Assembly: GCA_021805565.1 (NCBI GenBank)
Contig: JAJZFA010000031.1
Coordinates: 1 to 33,126, forward strand
Direction of reading: 5' to 3'
Length of the DNA: 33,126 nucleotides
Origin: Pseudomonadota bacterium
GTDB lineage: Bacteria; Pseudomonadota; Alphaproteobacteria; Acetobacterales; Acetobacteraceae
The translations under genes and the position numbers were made by a program. Every line of letters begins with the position of its first letter. Within the stretch, counting starts at the first letter, position 1. Below are positions 23,941 to 32,256 of the stretch, piece after piece. The notes below the pieces were generated by a model. It was not told where the DNA came from. It searched no databases and was given only the letters and a program-made list of their open reading frames with translations.

Positions 23941-25712
23941 TGGGCGAATGCGTCCTCGGCGTTACCAGCAGCCTGTCCGGACGGCGCTGGCTTTGGCGTT
24001 CCGGTGAGGAACGGGTCGCGGCTGGCATCGCGCAAAAACTCGGCCTGCCAGAGATCGTTGGGCGGTTGTTGTCGGCCCGGAATATCGGCATTGGCGATGC
24101 GGCCACGTTCCTGGAACCCACGCTGCGGGCGCTGCTGCCGGACCCGTCGGCCATGACCGACATGGACGCGGCGGCCGAACGATTGGCGGATGCGATCCGG
24201 CGGGGCGAAACGGTCGCGGTCTATGGCGATTACGACGTGGACGGTGCATGCAGCGCGGCGCTGATGGTGGGGTTTCTGCGGGGGCTGGGATGTCCGGTGC
24301 TGCATCACGTGCCGGATCGGATCAAGGAAGGCTACGGCCCGAACGCGCCGGCTCTGCTGTCGCTGACCCAGCGTGGCGCGAGCCTGATCGTGTGCGTCGA
24401 TTGCGGCACCGCCGCCGCGGCCGAACTGGCCGCGGTCGCCGGGGTGGCGGACGTGGCGGTGTTGGACCATCACAAGGCGGAAGGTCCGCCGCCGGCCATT
24501 TTGGCCACGGTCAACCCGAACCGGCTGGACGACACGTCCGGCCTTGGCATGCTGTGCGCGGCCGGGGTGGCGTTTCTGACCGCCATCGCGACGGTGCGGG
24601 CGTTGCGCCGCCTGGGCTTCTTCGCCGCGCGCGCCGAACCCGATCTGATGGCGCTGCTCGATCTGGTTGCGCTGGCGACCGTATGCGACGTGATGCCCCT
24701 GACCGGCGTGAACCGGGCGTTTGTGTGCCAGGGATTAAAGGTGATGGCTCGGCGGTCGCGGCCGGGCATCGCGGCCCTGCTGGACGTGACCCAGGCCCGC
24801 GACAAGCTCAACGCCGCCACCTGCGGCTACGCGCTGGGCCCCAGGATCAACGCCGGCGGCCGCATCAGCGAGGCCGATCTCGGGTTGCGCCTGCTGCTGA
24901 CCGAGGACCGGATCGAGGCGCTGGCACTGGCCGAAACGCTGGAAGCGGTTAACCGCACGCGCCAGGACGTGGAGGCGGGCATCATGGAAGCGGCGATGTT
25001 CGCCGCTGAAACCCAGGTCGCCGCCGGACGCGCGGCGTTGCTGGTCACGGGGCAGGGGTGGCATCCCGGCGTGGTGGGCATCGTGGCCGGCCGGATCAAG
25101 GAACGTTTCAACCGGCCCGCCTGCGTGGCCGGATTCAACGACGGTCTGGGCAAAGGCTCCGGCCGTTCGGTTCCCGGAGTCGATCTCGGATCGGCCGTGA
25201 TCGCCGCTCGGCAGGCCGGCTTGCTCGTCACGGGCGGCGGTCACGCGATGGCGGCCGGATTTTCGCTGCTACCGGAACGGTTGGCCGATTTCCATGCCTT
25301 TCTGGAAGACCGGTTATCGGCGGCCTCCGCCATGCCGCGGGCGGCCGACCTTATTGTCGAGGGCACGCTGGCGGTGTCCGGCGCCACGACCGAGGTCGCC
25401 CGGCACCTGGAACGGCTGGCGCCGTTCGGTTCGGGTAACGAGGAGCCGACCTTGGTGCTCAATCGTGCCCGCGTGGTGCGCGCTGACCGGGTGGGGCGCG
25501 AGGCGGGCTCGATCCGGGCGTTCGTGGAAGGGGAGGGTGGCGGGCCCAGATTGAAGACAATGATGTTCCGAGCGCGGGAGGGTGCCTTGGCGGATGCTTT
25601 GATGGCGCGGGCCAACGGCGTGCCGCTGCATCTGGCGGGCCATCTGCGGGCGGAGGAATGGAACGGATCGGTCAACCCGACGTTCATCGTTTCGGACGCG
25701 GCGGTGGCCTGA
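23940..25712 (+). CDS. recJ: Single-stranded-DNA exonuclease RecJ
   Basis: RecJ degrades single-stranded DNA 5' to 3' in recombination and repair. The 590-residue protein has the DHH phosphoesterase motifs DYDVDG (97-102), CVDCGT (152-157) and LDHHKAEG (175-182). These are followed by the DHHA1 region (GWHPGVVGIVAGRIKERF, GKGSGRSVPGVDL, GGGHAMAAGFS) and an OB-like C-terminus. Length is normal. The GTG at 23940 overlaps the glpX stop by one base, so translation probably depends on glpX. No stop or frameshift is seen. Confidence 0.96.
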   Translation: MGECVLGVTSSLSGRRWLWRSGEERVAAGIAQKLGLPEIVGRLLSARNIGIGDAATFLEPTLRALLPDPSAMTDMDAAAERLADAIRRGETVAVYGDYDVDGACSAALMVGFLRGLGCPVLHHVPDRIKEGYGPNAPALLSLTQRGASLIVCVDCGTAAAAELAAVAGVADVAVLDHHKAEGPPPAILATVNPNRLDDTSGLGMLCAAGVAFLTAIATVRALRRLGFFAARAEPDLMALLDLVALATVCDVMPLTGVNRAFVCQGLKVMARRSRPGIAALLDVTQARDKLNAATCGYALGPRINAGGRISEADLGLRLLLTEDRIEALALAETLEAVNRTRQDVEAGIMEAAMFAAETQVAAGRAALLVTGQGWHPGVVGIVAGRIKERFNRPACVAGFNDGLGKGSGRSVPGVDLGSAVIAARQAGLLVTGGGHAMAAGFSLLPERLADFHAFLEDRLSAASAMPRAADLIVEGTLAVSGATTEVARHLERLAPFGSGNEEPTLVLNRARVVRADRVGREAGSIRAFVEGEGGGPRLKTMMFRAREGALADALMARANGVPLHLAGHLRAEEWNGSVNPTFIVSDAAVA

Positions 25713-25849
25713 TGTTGCCGGCGCGGGCGTGGCCATCGCGCACGCCAACCGGTTTGGCCCCGGTGCCACCCGATCGTCCCGAATAGGCTTGCCCGATTCC
25801 AGGCTTGTGGCGTAGGGAACGGCGCCAGTCAGCCGGAGAATCCTTGGCC

Positions 25850-26818
25850 ATGCGGCGCCGTATCTTTTTGTTTTTTCTCATAATCGCCACGATTGTCTGG
25901 CAGGCTTCCGCCTGGGCAGGCGGCATCGTCTTCGTCGTGAATTCCGCGGGCGCATCGATCAGCGTGATCGACATGACGACGCAAAAGGAAGTCCGCCGCA
26001 TCCCCAGCCTGCGAGAACCGCACCACTTGGTGCTCAGCCCGGACGGGCGCAGCCTGCTGGTCGGCGACACCGCCGGCAATCAGATGCTGTTTCTCGATCC
26101 CAACACGGGCGACGTGCAGAAACGCATGCCGGTCGCCGATCCGTATCAACTGGGGTTCAGCCCGGACGGCAAATTCCTGACGGTGAACGGCCTCGCGCGC
26201 AATCAGGTGGACGTGTACGACGCGGCCACGATGAAGCTGGTAAAGCGTTTTCCGGTGGTCGCGACACCCAGCCATCTGGATTATTCGCCCGATTCATCGA
26301 CGGTGTTCGTTACGTTGCAGGACAGCGACAAGCTCGCGGCCTTCGATCTGCGCACCATGACCGAAAAATGGACCATGCCGGTCGGCAAAACCCCCGCCGG
26401 CGTGCTGTGGCTGAACGGCAAGGTCCTGGTTGCCGATATGGGCACCGATTATATCGCCGTGGTCGATCCCGCCGACGGCAAGGTGCTGGAACACGTTCAG
26501 ACCGGCAAGGGCGCGCATCAGTTGTTCCTGTCGCCCGATCGCAAAATTTTGTGGGTCAACAACCGCGCCGGGGGTACCACCGTTTCGCTGGACGCCGCGA
26601 CGCTGAAGCCGATCCGGTCCTATGCCATCCCCGGCGGGCCGGACGACATGGTGTTCGCACCGAATGGCAAAATCTGGATCACCCGCCGCTGGGCGGAGAA
26701 GGTGGCCGTGCTCGATCCTGCTGCCGGGTCGTATGAAACGATCGATGTCGGCCGCTCGCCGCACGGCATTTTGCTGAACGCGAGGGCGCCGTCGCCCACG
26801 GTGCTGTCCAGCCGCTGA
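25850..26818 (+). CDS. Exported YncE-like beta-propeller protein
   Basis: The 322-residue protein has a signal peptide (MRRRIFLFFLIIATIVWQAS, cleaved near AWAG) and then repeated blades of the YVTN/YncE type. Examples are GGIVFVVNSAGASISVIDM, HHLVLSPDGRSLLVGDTAGN, QLGFSPDGKFLTVNG and HQLFLSPDRKILWVNNRAGG. It should be a periplasmic seven-bladed propeller binding a protein or small ligand; no enzyme motif is visible. The ATG at 25850 is preferred over the open frame from 25805 because it opens the signal peptide and has GGAGAA nine bases upstream. Its stop overlaps the start of the fatty-acid hydroxylase-like gene (TGATG), so the two form a coupled pair. Confidence 0.88.
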   Translation: MRRRIFLFFLIIATIVWQASAWAGGIVFVVNSAGASISVIDMTTQKEVRRIPSLREPHHLVLSPDGRSLLVGDTAGNQMLFLDPNTGDVQKRMPVADPYQLGFSPDGKFLTVNGLARNQVDVYDAATMKLVKRFPVVATPSHLDYSPDSSTVFVTLQDSDKLAAFDLRTMTEKWTMPVGKTPAGVLWLNGKVLVADMGTDYIAVVDPADGKVLEHVQTGKGAHQLFLSPDRKILWVNNRAGGTTVSLDAATLKPIRSYAIPGGPDDMVFAPNGKIWITRRWAEKVAVLDPAAGSYETIDVGRSPHGILLNARAPSPTVLSSR

Positions 26819-27765
26819 TGCCCGACCCGTTCGACATCGCCGCCGGATGGCTACAGGAAAACCTGCTGGTTCCGGTGCTGTATTGGTCCGGTCTGATGAA
26901 CTGGGAAGATGTATCGTACGGATGGGCACTGTTCGCGATGTACGGTGCCGCGCAGGTCGCGGTTACCTTCGCCGTATGCCTGCCATTGGAACGCTGGCGC
27001 CCGGTGGAGCGCTGGCCCGACAACAACGCGGTCTGGATCGATGTCGCTTACACAATCCTGTCCCGTGTCGGAATCCTGCCGCTTGTCACCTACGTCATGT
27101 TTTATCGGGCGCAAGTCGCAATCGGCGGCTGGATGGCCGACCGAGGCCTTGTTACGCCGACGCTTGAGGGCCTGTTCCCCGTCCTGCTGGGCCGGCAGGT
27201 TATCGTTTTTGTTCTGTACGCTATGATACTGGACTTCGCCGAATACTGGCGCCACCGCCTGTCTCATCAGTTCCGCTGGTGGTGGGCGCTGCATTCGCTG
27301 CATCACGCGCAGCGGCAAATGACCTTCTGGTCGGACGACCGTAACCATCTGCTGGACGACGTCATCTCATTTGTCTGGTTCGGGGCCATCGCGTTGGCAA
27401 TCGGCGTGCCGCCCTTGCAGTTTCCTTTGTTGGTGCTGGTGCTGCGTTTTCTGGAATCGCTGTCGCACGCCAATGTGCGGCTGTCGTTCGGGTGGCTGGG
27501 AGATCGGCTGCTGATTTCGCCGCGATTCCACCGGGCGCATCACGGTATCCGCGCGGCGGGCGGCCGAAGCTGCAATTACGGCGCGGTGCTGCCATGGTGG
27601 GATATGCTGTTCGGAACTGCCGATTTTGCTCGCGACTATGTTCCGACCGGCGATCCCTCGGGTGAGGAGGCACTGGCGACTGGCACCTATTGGCAGCAGC
27701 AAATGGCCGGACTGCGCCGGTTTATCCGGACATTCGGACGCAGACCGGTGCCGCACCGGCCATGA
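26818..27765 (+). CDS. Sterol desaturase / fatty acid hydroxylase family protein
   Basis: The 315-residue membrane protein has several hydrophobic segments and the three histidine clusters of the family: His146-x3-His150 (HRLSH), His159-x2-His162-His163 (HSLHH) and His238-x2-His241-His242 (HRAHH). His217 (ESLSHANVR) is also typical. These should bind two irons and hydroxylate or desaturate a lipid; the substrate (fatty acid, hopanoid, carotenoid or sterol) cannot be told. The ATG at 26818 shares a base with the stop of the beta-propeller gene, so the enzyme is made together with that exported protein. A DUF169 gene follows 72 bases later. Confidence 0.9.
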   Translation: MPDPFDIAAGWLQENLLVPVLYWSGLMNWEDVSYGWALFAMYGAAQVAVTFAVCLPLERWRPVERWPDNNAVWIDVAYTILSRVGILPLVTYVMFYRAQVAIGGWMADRGLVTPTLEGLFPVLLGRQVIVFVLYAMILDFAEYWRHRLSHQFRWWWALHSLHHAQRQMTFWSDDRNHLLDDVISFVWFGAIALAIGVPPLQFPLLVLVLRFLESLSHANVRLSFGWLGDRLLISPRFHRAHHGIRAAGGRSCNYGAVLPWWDMLFGTADFARDYVPTGDPSGEEALATGTYWQQQMAGLRRFIRTFGRRPVPHRP

Positions 27766-27837
27766 CGTCCTAAACGCCCGGTCCGGCTTTGCGTCCGGCG
27801 CGCGATATGCCAGCATGCCGCGAGAAGGAAGCAAGCC

Positions 27838-28644
27838 ATGAACGACATGCCAACGACGCAGGATATGGATGGCAAGACCGTCGCCGATCTTGGGGAACAA
27901 CTGAATCAGTTGCTGCGCCTGCGCACCTTCCCCATCGGCATGAAGCTGTTCCAGGATGTGGCGGAGATGGAAGCCGTGCCCGGCCTGCGCCGCCCGGCCA
28001 AAGGGAAAACCTATTCCACCTGCCAGTTGGTCACTCAATCCCGCATGGCCGGCTTCACGCTTGGCATCACCACGGAAAACGTGCCGCCATTTTCCAGTTG
28101 CAGCAGCGTGATCGGGCTGGATGCCCCAGGCGACATTTATACCTCCGGCCGCAAGATGGAGGGCGTTTGGTTCGAAAATCGCGATGCCGCCGCCGCGCAT
28201 CAGGCGCAAATGCCACGTGTGGCACCGGGAACGTACCATGGGCTGGCGATTTCTCCGTTGCGAACCGGCCGGCTCAGCCCGCCGGATGTGTGCCTGTTTT
28301 ATGGCAATCCCGCACAAATGATTCTGTTCATCAATGGGCTGCAATGGCGCAATTATCAGCGTTACGATTTCAGCATCACCGGCGAGAGTGCCTGCGCCGA
28401 TAGCTGGGGCAGCGCACTGAAGAACAAGAAGGTCAGCCTGTCGATACCGTGCTATGCGGAACGCCGTTACGGCGGCGTGGCGGATGACGAGATGCTGATG
28501 GCGTGCCCGCCGGCCGATTTGCAGCGAGCGGTGACGGGATTGCAGGGTCTGGCGAAGGCGGGGCTGCGGTATCCTATCATGCCGTTCGGCCCGCAGGCCG
28601 AACCGGGCGAGGGAATGGCCAAGAGTTATGCCGGGAAAAGCTGA
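27838..28644 (+). CDS. DUF169 family protein
   Basis: The 268-residue protein belongs to DUF169 (COG2043), which has no established function. Visible family features are RTFPIGMKLFQDVAEM near residues 30-45, YSTCQLVTQSRMAGFTLGIT with a conserved Cys, PPFSSCSSVIGL, VCLFYGNPAQM and SIPCYAERRYGG. Several cysteines lie in these blocks and could bind metal or a cofactor. No signal peptide or membrane segment is seen, so it should be cytoplasmic. The ATG at 27838 follows AAGGAA at eight bases. It may be transcribed with the beta-propeller and hydroxylase genes, since the gap is short, but it has its own good ribosome binding site. Confidence 0.85.
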   Translation: MNDMPTTQDMDGKTVADLGEQLNQLLRLRTFPIGMKLFQDVAEMEAVPGLRRPAKGKTYSTCQLVTQSRMAGFTLGITTENVPPFSSCSSVIGLDAPGDIYTSGRKMEGVWFENRDAAAAHQAQMPRVAPGTYHGLAISPLRTGRLSPPDVCLFYGNPAQMILFINGLQWRNYQRYDFSITGESACADSWGSALKNKKVSLSIPCYAERRYGGVADDEMLMACPPADLQRAVTGLQGLAKAGLRYPIMPFGPQAEPGEGMAKSYAGKS

Positions 28645-28945
28645 ACAGCGCGTGTGTCCGCCGATGCCAGACCAGGATATGTGCCGGTGCCCCCAACGCC
28701 AACGAACCGGCAGGCTTCCCGTGGTTGGACCGGGCGTGCTTTCGCCGCGATAAATCGCCGCGATCCGCTGCCGGAATACTGCGGGCGGCAGTGAACCACT
28801 GTCCGCTGCGTCCCACACCGTACACATATCCGCTGCATCCCGGACAATCCGGGCAGCGTGTGTATGCAGATAACCGAGCCCTGTGTCATTTGCCCGCCGA
28901 CCGGCTGTAAGGCAGCAGCAAGTCGCAAAGGTAAAAGGGGCAAAA

Positions 28946-28968
28946 CCGTGGGCACGGGTGCATTTTTG
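28946..28968 (+). terminator. Weak intrinsic terminator candidate
   Basis: CCGTG (28946-28950) and CACGG (28953-28957) form a short GC-rich stem with a two-base gap, followed by GTGCATTTTTGT. It lies about 300 bases after the DUF169 stop. The stem is short, so the call is weak. Confidence 0.3.
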
Positions 28969-29127
28969 TAGAAAGTTTTACGCCGGATTTTGCTAGCCAC
29001 GACACAGCGACACTCGCAAGAGACCAGAACGGGACAGGAGCCGAACGGGGCGCAGGAATAACGGCATACCCGCCGCCACGGCCCCGGGCGATCGTTGTCG
29101 GACACGCCCTTTGTCGTTCCTTGGGCA

Positions 29128-29171
29128 GGCAGCTTTATTGGCGCACTCGCACCGTTATTGCCAATGCTGCC
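29128..29171 (-). repeat. Structured palindromic repeat, copy 2 (divergent)
   Basis: This copy is in reverse orientation to copy 1. Outer stem GGCAGC (29128-29133) pairs perfectly with GCTGCC (29166-29171), and middle stem ATTGGC (29137-29142) pairs with GCCAAT (29160-29165). TTT (29134-29136) and GTTATT (29154-29159) are the two bulges. The inner part (29143-29153) has diverged to a weaker GCG/CGC hairpin. The stems differ in sequence from copy 1 but keep pairing. It ends 50 bases before the metallo-hydrolase gene. Confidence 0.7.
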
Positions 29172-29221
29172 CTGACGCCTGCGCAGTATGCGGGCGCGAT
29201 GGGTTTTGCTAGCTACTGGGG

Positions 29222-30265
29222 ATGCAACCGACTCATCCGTCTAAACTGACGTTCCCCATCGCCGTCGCGCCGCAATTCGGTTCGGTGACCGATATCGCGC
29301 CTGGTATTCGCTGGCTGCGCCTGCCGCTGCCGTACCGCCTGGATCATGTGAACATCTATCTGCTGGAGAACGAGGGCGGCTGGACCGCGCTGGACTCCGG
29401 TCTCGGCGACGATGTGTGCAAGACGGCATGGCAGACGGCGCTGGCCGGCCCGCTGAAGGGACAACGCCTGAAATCGCTGATCGTATCGCATTTTCATCCC
29501 GATCATGTCGGGCTGGCCGGCTGGCTGTGCCGGCAGTACGACCTGGAACTGACAATGCCCCGCCCGGAATATCTTCACAGCCTGGTGCTGCAATTCGCCC
29601 CGGCCAACTACGGCGAGGACGTTTATCGCCCGTTCTACCGGCGCCATGGCCTGTCCGCCGAGGCGACCGAGATCGTGCTGAGCCGGGGGCACGAATATCT
29701 GCATCGCACGACCGGCGTTCCCGCATCGTATCGCCGGATCCGTCATGGCGACAGATTGGCGGTCGGCGCGCGCGAATTTCAGGTCATGACGGGCGGCGGA
29801 CACTCAATCGAACAGGCGATGCTGTATCGTCCCGAAGAACGTCTGTTCCTGGCCGCCGATCAGGTTATCGCTCGGATTTCGCCGAATGTGAGCGTGCATC
29901 CGATGGAGCCGGACCTGGATGCGTTGGGCATCTATCTGGCGTCGCTGCGCGCGATCCGGGACTCCGTGGCACCCGATGTGCTGGTGCTGCCCGGTCATGG
30001 CCTGCCGTTTCATGGCCTGCACGACCGCGTGGACGAACTGATCGCGCATCATGCGCTGCGGTGCGGCGAGATCGCGGCCGGCTGCCGGGACACGCCGTTG
30101 TCGGTGGCCGAGATCGTGCCGGTGCTGTTCACCCGCCCGCTGGACGCACATCAAACCGGTTTCGCGTTCGGGGAGGTCCTGGCCCACGTCAATCACATGC
30201 TGGGCCGGGGCGAGTTGCGGCTCGAGACCGATCAAGGCGGGGTGGATCGTTACCGGACAGTATAG
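29222..30265 (+). CDS. Metallo-beta-lactamase-fold hydrolase
   Basis: The 347-residue protein has the metal-binding motif HFHPDH: His90, His92, Asp94 and His95 in SHFHPDHVGLAG. Further metal-ligand regions are GGGHSIEQAMLY, LFLAADQVI and LVLPGHGLPFHG. A C-terminal helical extension resembles LACTB2-type proteins, some of which are nucleases or thioesterases, so the reaction is open. No signal peptide is seen. The ATG at 29222 gives the family N-terminus, but its ribosome binding site is poor (CTGGGG directly upstream), so the start is less sure. It converges on the MFS gene, with repeat copy 3 in the 99-base gap between the stops. Confidence 0.88.
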   Translation: MQPTHPSKLTFPIAVAPQFGSVTDIAPGIRWLRLPLPYRLDHVNIYLLENEGGWTALDSGLGDDVCKTAWQTALAGPLKGQRLKSLIVSHFHPDHVGLAGWLCRQYDLELTMPRPEYLHSLVLQFAPANYGEDVYRPFYRRHGLSAEATEIVLSRGHEYLHRTTGVPASYRRIRHGDRLAVGAREFQVMTGGGHSIEQAMLYRPEERLFLAADQVIARISPNVSVHPMEPDLDALGIYLASLRAIRDSVAPDVLVLPGHGLPFHGLHDRVDELIAHHALRCGEIAAGCRDTPLSVAEIVPVLFTRPLDAHQTGFAFGEVLAHVNHMLGRGELRLETDQGGVDRYRTV

Positions 30266-30319
30266 CGGCCATTGCCGCCGGATCGATTGCCGATGCCGGT
30301 CCAAGCCTTTGTTTGAGCG

Positions 30320-30363
30320 GGCAGCTTTATCGGCGTGCTGACGCACGTATCGCCGATGCCGCC
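30320..30363 (-). repeat. Structured palindromic repeat, copy 3
   Basis: On the minus strand this copy begins one base after the TAA of the MFS gene, much as copy 1 follows the transketolase stop. Middle stem ATCGGC (30329-30334) pairs with GCCGAT (30352-30357). The inner hairpin GTGC-TGAC-GCAC (30335-30346) is the exact reverse complement of that in copies 1, 4 and 5. The outer stem GGCAGC/GCCGCC (30320-30325/30358-30363) has one A-C mismatch. TTT and GTATC are the bulges. The sequence beyond (30301-30319) still resembles the tail of copies 4 and 5. Confidence 0.8.
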
Positions 30364-30364
30364 C

Positions 30365-31567
30365 TTAATCGGTCTCTCTGGCCGGGCGGGTTTCCGGCAT
30401 GGCCAGCCAGACCGCGATAACACCGGCCAGACCGGTGGCGGCCAGTACCAGGAACGCTGTCGTCGTGCCCGCGTCATCGGCGATGCCACCGGACATCGTG
30501 GTACTGATGGCGGCCCCCAGATACAGCGCCAGCCCCAATATGCCCATGCACAGGTTGAAATGCGCGGTTCCCAGCGTCAGGTCGGCGGCCAGCAGCGGCA
30601 GCAGTACGCCGAACACCGCCGCGCTGACGCCGCTGACGGCCTGTCCGATCACCAGCGGCCAGGACCCAGGCAGCACCGCCAGTAGCAGTCCGCGCAACGG
30701 CAACGCCCCCCAACCGATCAGCATGAGACGCTTGCGGCCGATTTTTTGTGCGGTTCGGCCGACCCAGGGCGATAACAGCGCCACCACACATTGGGGGACG
30801 ACGATGCAGGCGGCGATGATCAGGTTGGCGAACTGTCCCGCGCGCATGGTGACCGCCGACGCGGCCAGCGGCAGCATCGCGGCGTTCGATAAATGGAACA
30901 ACATCACGCACAGGGCCGCGATCAGCAGCCGCCGGTCGGCCAGCAGCCGCTTCAGGCCGTCCACGTCCAAAGCTCGGCTGGTTGTTTGCGACCGGCTGTG
31001 CGGCCCTGCTCCGATTTTCCACAGCATCGCCAATGCCGGCACGCACAGCGCCGCGGTCAGCAGAAATACGAAGCGCGACGAAAAATACGCCCCGCTGGCG
31101 CCCATGACCGCGGCGGCCAGACCGTTGCCGATCGATCCATGGCGTGCGTTGCGCCCCAGCCGCTCCCCCAGCGCGGCATGTCCAGCGAGTTGCAGGCTGA
31201 TCGCCGCGATTGCCGGGGTGATCACGCAACTGGCGAAGCCATGCAGAATCTGTGCGGTCAGCACCGGCAACGGATGCGGCAAAAACGCCAGCAGCAGCGC
31301 CGCGACGAAGACGGCGGCCAGCGCCCCGGTTGCCGCGATACGCTTGTTACGCATCGAATCCACCAGCACACCGGCCGGCAACTGGCCAATCAACGATGTC
31401 ATCGTGCCGAGTGTCAGCGCGAAGCCGATGTCGATCTGGGTCCATTTATGCGATGTCAGATAGACGGCGACGAACGGTCCGAAGCCCGTTTGCACGTCGG
31501 CGACGAAGAAATTCAGCAAATCCAGTGCGCGGTTCGGACCGATGCGCGGATGGACGGCGCGTGACAT
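30365..31567 (-). CDS. Major facilitator superfamily transporter
   Basis: The 400-residue protein has about twelve hydrophobic membrane segments in two halves with a central polar loop near residues 195-220 (GPHSRSQTTSRALDVDGLKR), as in MFS permeases. The first half carries FVADVQTGFGPFVAVYLTSH and the loop DSMRNKR, corresponding to the family's segment 2-3 motif; SPWVGRTAQKIGRKR is the counterpart in the second half. It is an inner-membrane secondary transporter of unknown substrate. The frame extends 15 codons before the ATG at 31567, but this start fits the N-terminal pattern; the ribosome binding site is weak. It starts seven bases after the PRC-barrel gene, so the two are likely co-transcribed. 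Confidence 0.87.
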   Translation of the reverse strand: MSRAVHPRIGPNRALDLLNFFVADVQTGFGPFVAVYLTSHKWTQIDIGFALTLGTMTSLIGQLPAGVLVDSMRNKRIAATGALAAVFVAALLLAFLPHPLPVLTAQILHGFASCVITPAIAAISLQLAGHAALGERLGRNARHGSIGNGLAAAVMGASGAYFSSRFVFLLTAALCVPALAMLWKIGAGPHSRSQTTSRALDVDGLKRLLADRRLLIAALCVMLFHLSNAAMLPLAASAVTMRAGQFANLIIAACIVVPQCVVALLSPWVGRTAQKIGRKRLMLIGWGALPLRGLLLAVLPGSWPLVIGQAVSGVSAAVFGVLLPLLAADLTLGTAHFNLCMGILGLALYLGAAISTTMSGGIADDAGTTTAFLVLAATGLAGVIAVWLAMPETRPARETD

Positions 31568-31574
31568 CACCGGG

Positions 31575-32099
31575 TCAATGGCCGGCCGCGACGGAATCCG
31601 CCGGGGTGACAACGGATGCCGCTTTGTTGGGATCGAGGAACTCCGGGGCGGCCTTTATCTGGTCCGGCGTCATCGTCACGGTGATTTTGTGTTTGGTGTC
31701 GCCGGGGGTGAAGCGCAGCACGCTCCAATGCACCGCGATTTTGCGGTTACCGACGCCCATGAAGCCGCCGAAGTCGATGACGGCGGCTTGTGGCTGGCCG
31801 TTGGCATCGACCAGCACGTCCACCAGACGCCCGATTTCTTTCTTATCTGGATCGGTCACGGGTTGTCCCAGGATGGCTTCCGCCGTGTCGGGGGCCACCG
31901 ACTGAACCGCGCTTAAGGGTGGCGTTTGGACCGCGGCGGGCGGCTGCGCGGGGGGAACCTGCTCGAGCGACAGCGGTTGGACCGGAATTGCCGGCGGCGG
32001 GGCGTCGTTCGCCACGGGCGGCGGCGGGTTATCGGCCCGCGCCGATACGCCAGCCGCCACGCCAAGGATAGCCGCGGCCATTAGAGTCATTCGTTGCAT
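31575..32099 (-). CDS. Exported PRC-barrel domain protein
   Basis: The 174-residue protein has a signal peptide (MQRMTLMAAAILGVAAGVSA, cleaved near RAD) and a Pro-rich linker (about 24-70, with PPPP and PPAQPP). A PRC-barrel domain follows: ILGQPVTDPDKKEIGRLVDV, LVDANGQPQAAVIDFGG and KIAVHWSVLRF. Such proteins are periplasmic or surface-associated in alphaproteobacteria and often respond to stress; the function here is unknown. The frame opens earlier, but the ATG at 32099 starts the signal peptide and has GGGG upstream. Its stop lies seven bases before the MFS start. Confidence 0.87.
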   Translation of the reverse strand: MQRMTLMAAAILGVAAGVSARADNPPPPVANDAPPPAIPVQPLSLEQVPPAQPPAAVQTPPLSAVQSVAPDTAEAILGQPVTDPDKKEIGRLVDVLVDANGQPQAAVIDFGGFMGVGNRKIAVHWSVLRFTPGDTKHKITVTMTPDQIKAAPEFLDPNKAASVVTPADSVAAGH

Positions 32100-32256
32100 C
32101 CTGGCCCCCAACCAGTTGAATTGCCTATGCGCCGCGCGCACGGCGATCAAGCCGTCAGTGTCGATAGCACGATCATGTTACCGTGGCAGTGGTATCGGCG
32201 GCATACTGGCCAGCGATGCTTCCGAGGTCGTCTGGGCCGGCCGCCGGTGGCGCCCG

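Larger units (their letters stand above)
28645..29221. other. 577-base intergenic region
   Basis: No supported gene is seen. A minus-strand open frame covers much of it, but its Cys/Arg-rich translation has no domain and no good start. The stretch holds a weak terminator candidate (28946-28968), the string TTTTGCTAGC twice (near 28989 and 29204), and copy 2 of the structured repeat (29128-29171). The TTTTGCTAGC pair brackets about 210 bases that include the repeat and might mark an old insertion, which is only a guess. The promoter of the metallo-hydrolase gene should lie at the right end. Confidence 0.45.

Noticed and set aside
28626-29105. A 159-codon minus-strand open frame after the DUF169 gene
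   Set aside because: It overlaps the DUF169 end, has no recognisable domain or good ribosome binding site, and looks like a chance frame in GC-rich DNA.
28987-29214. TTTTGCTAGC occurring twice as a possible target-site duplication
   Set aside because: The bracketed 210 bases have no terminal inverted repeats or coding sequence, so a mobile element cannot be supported.
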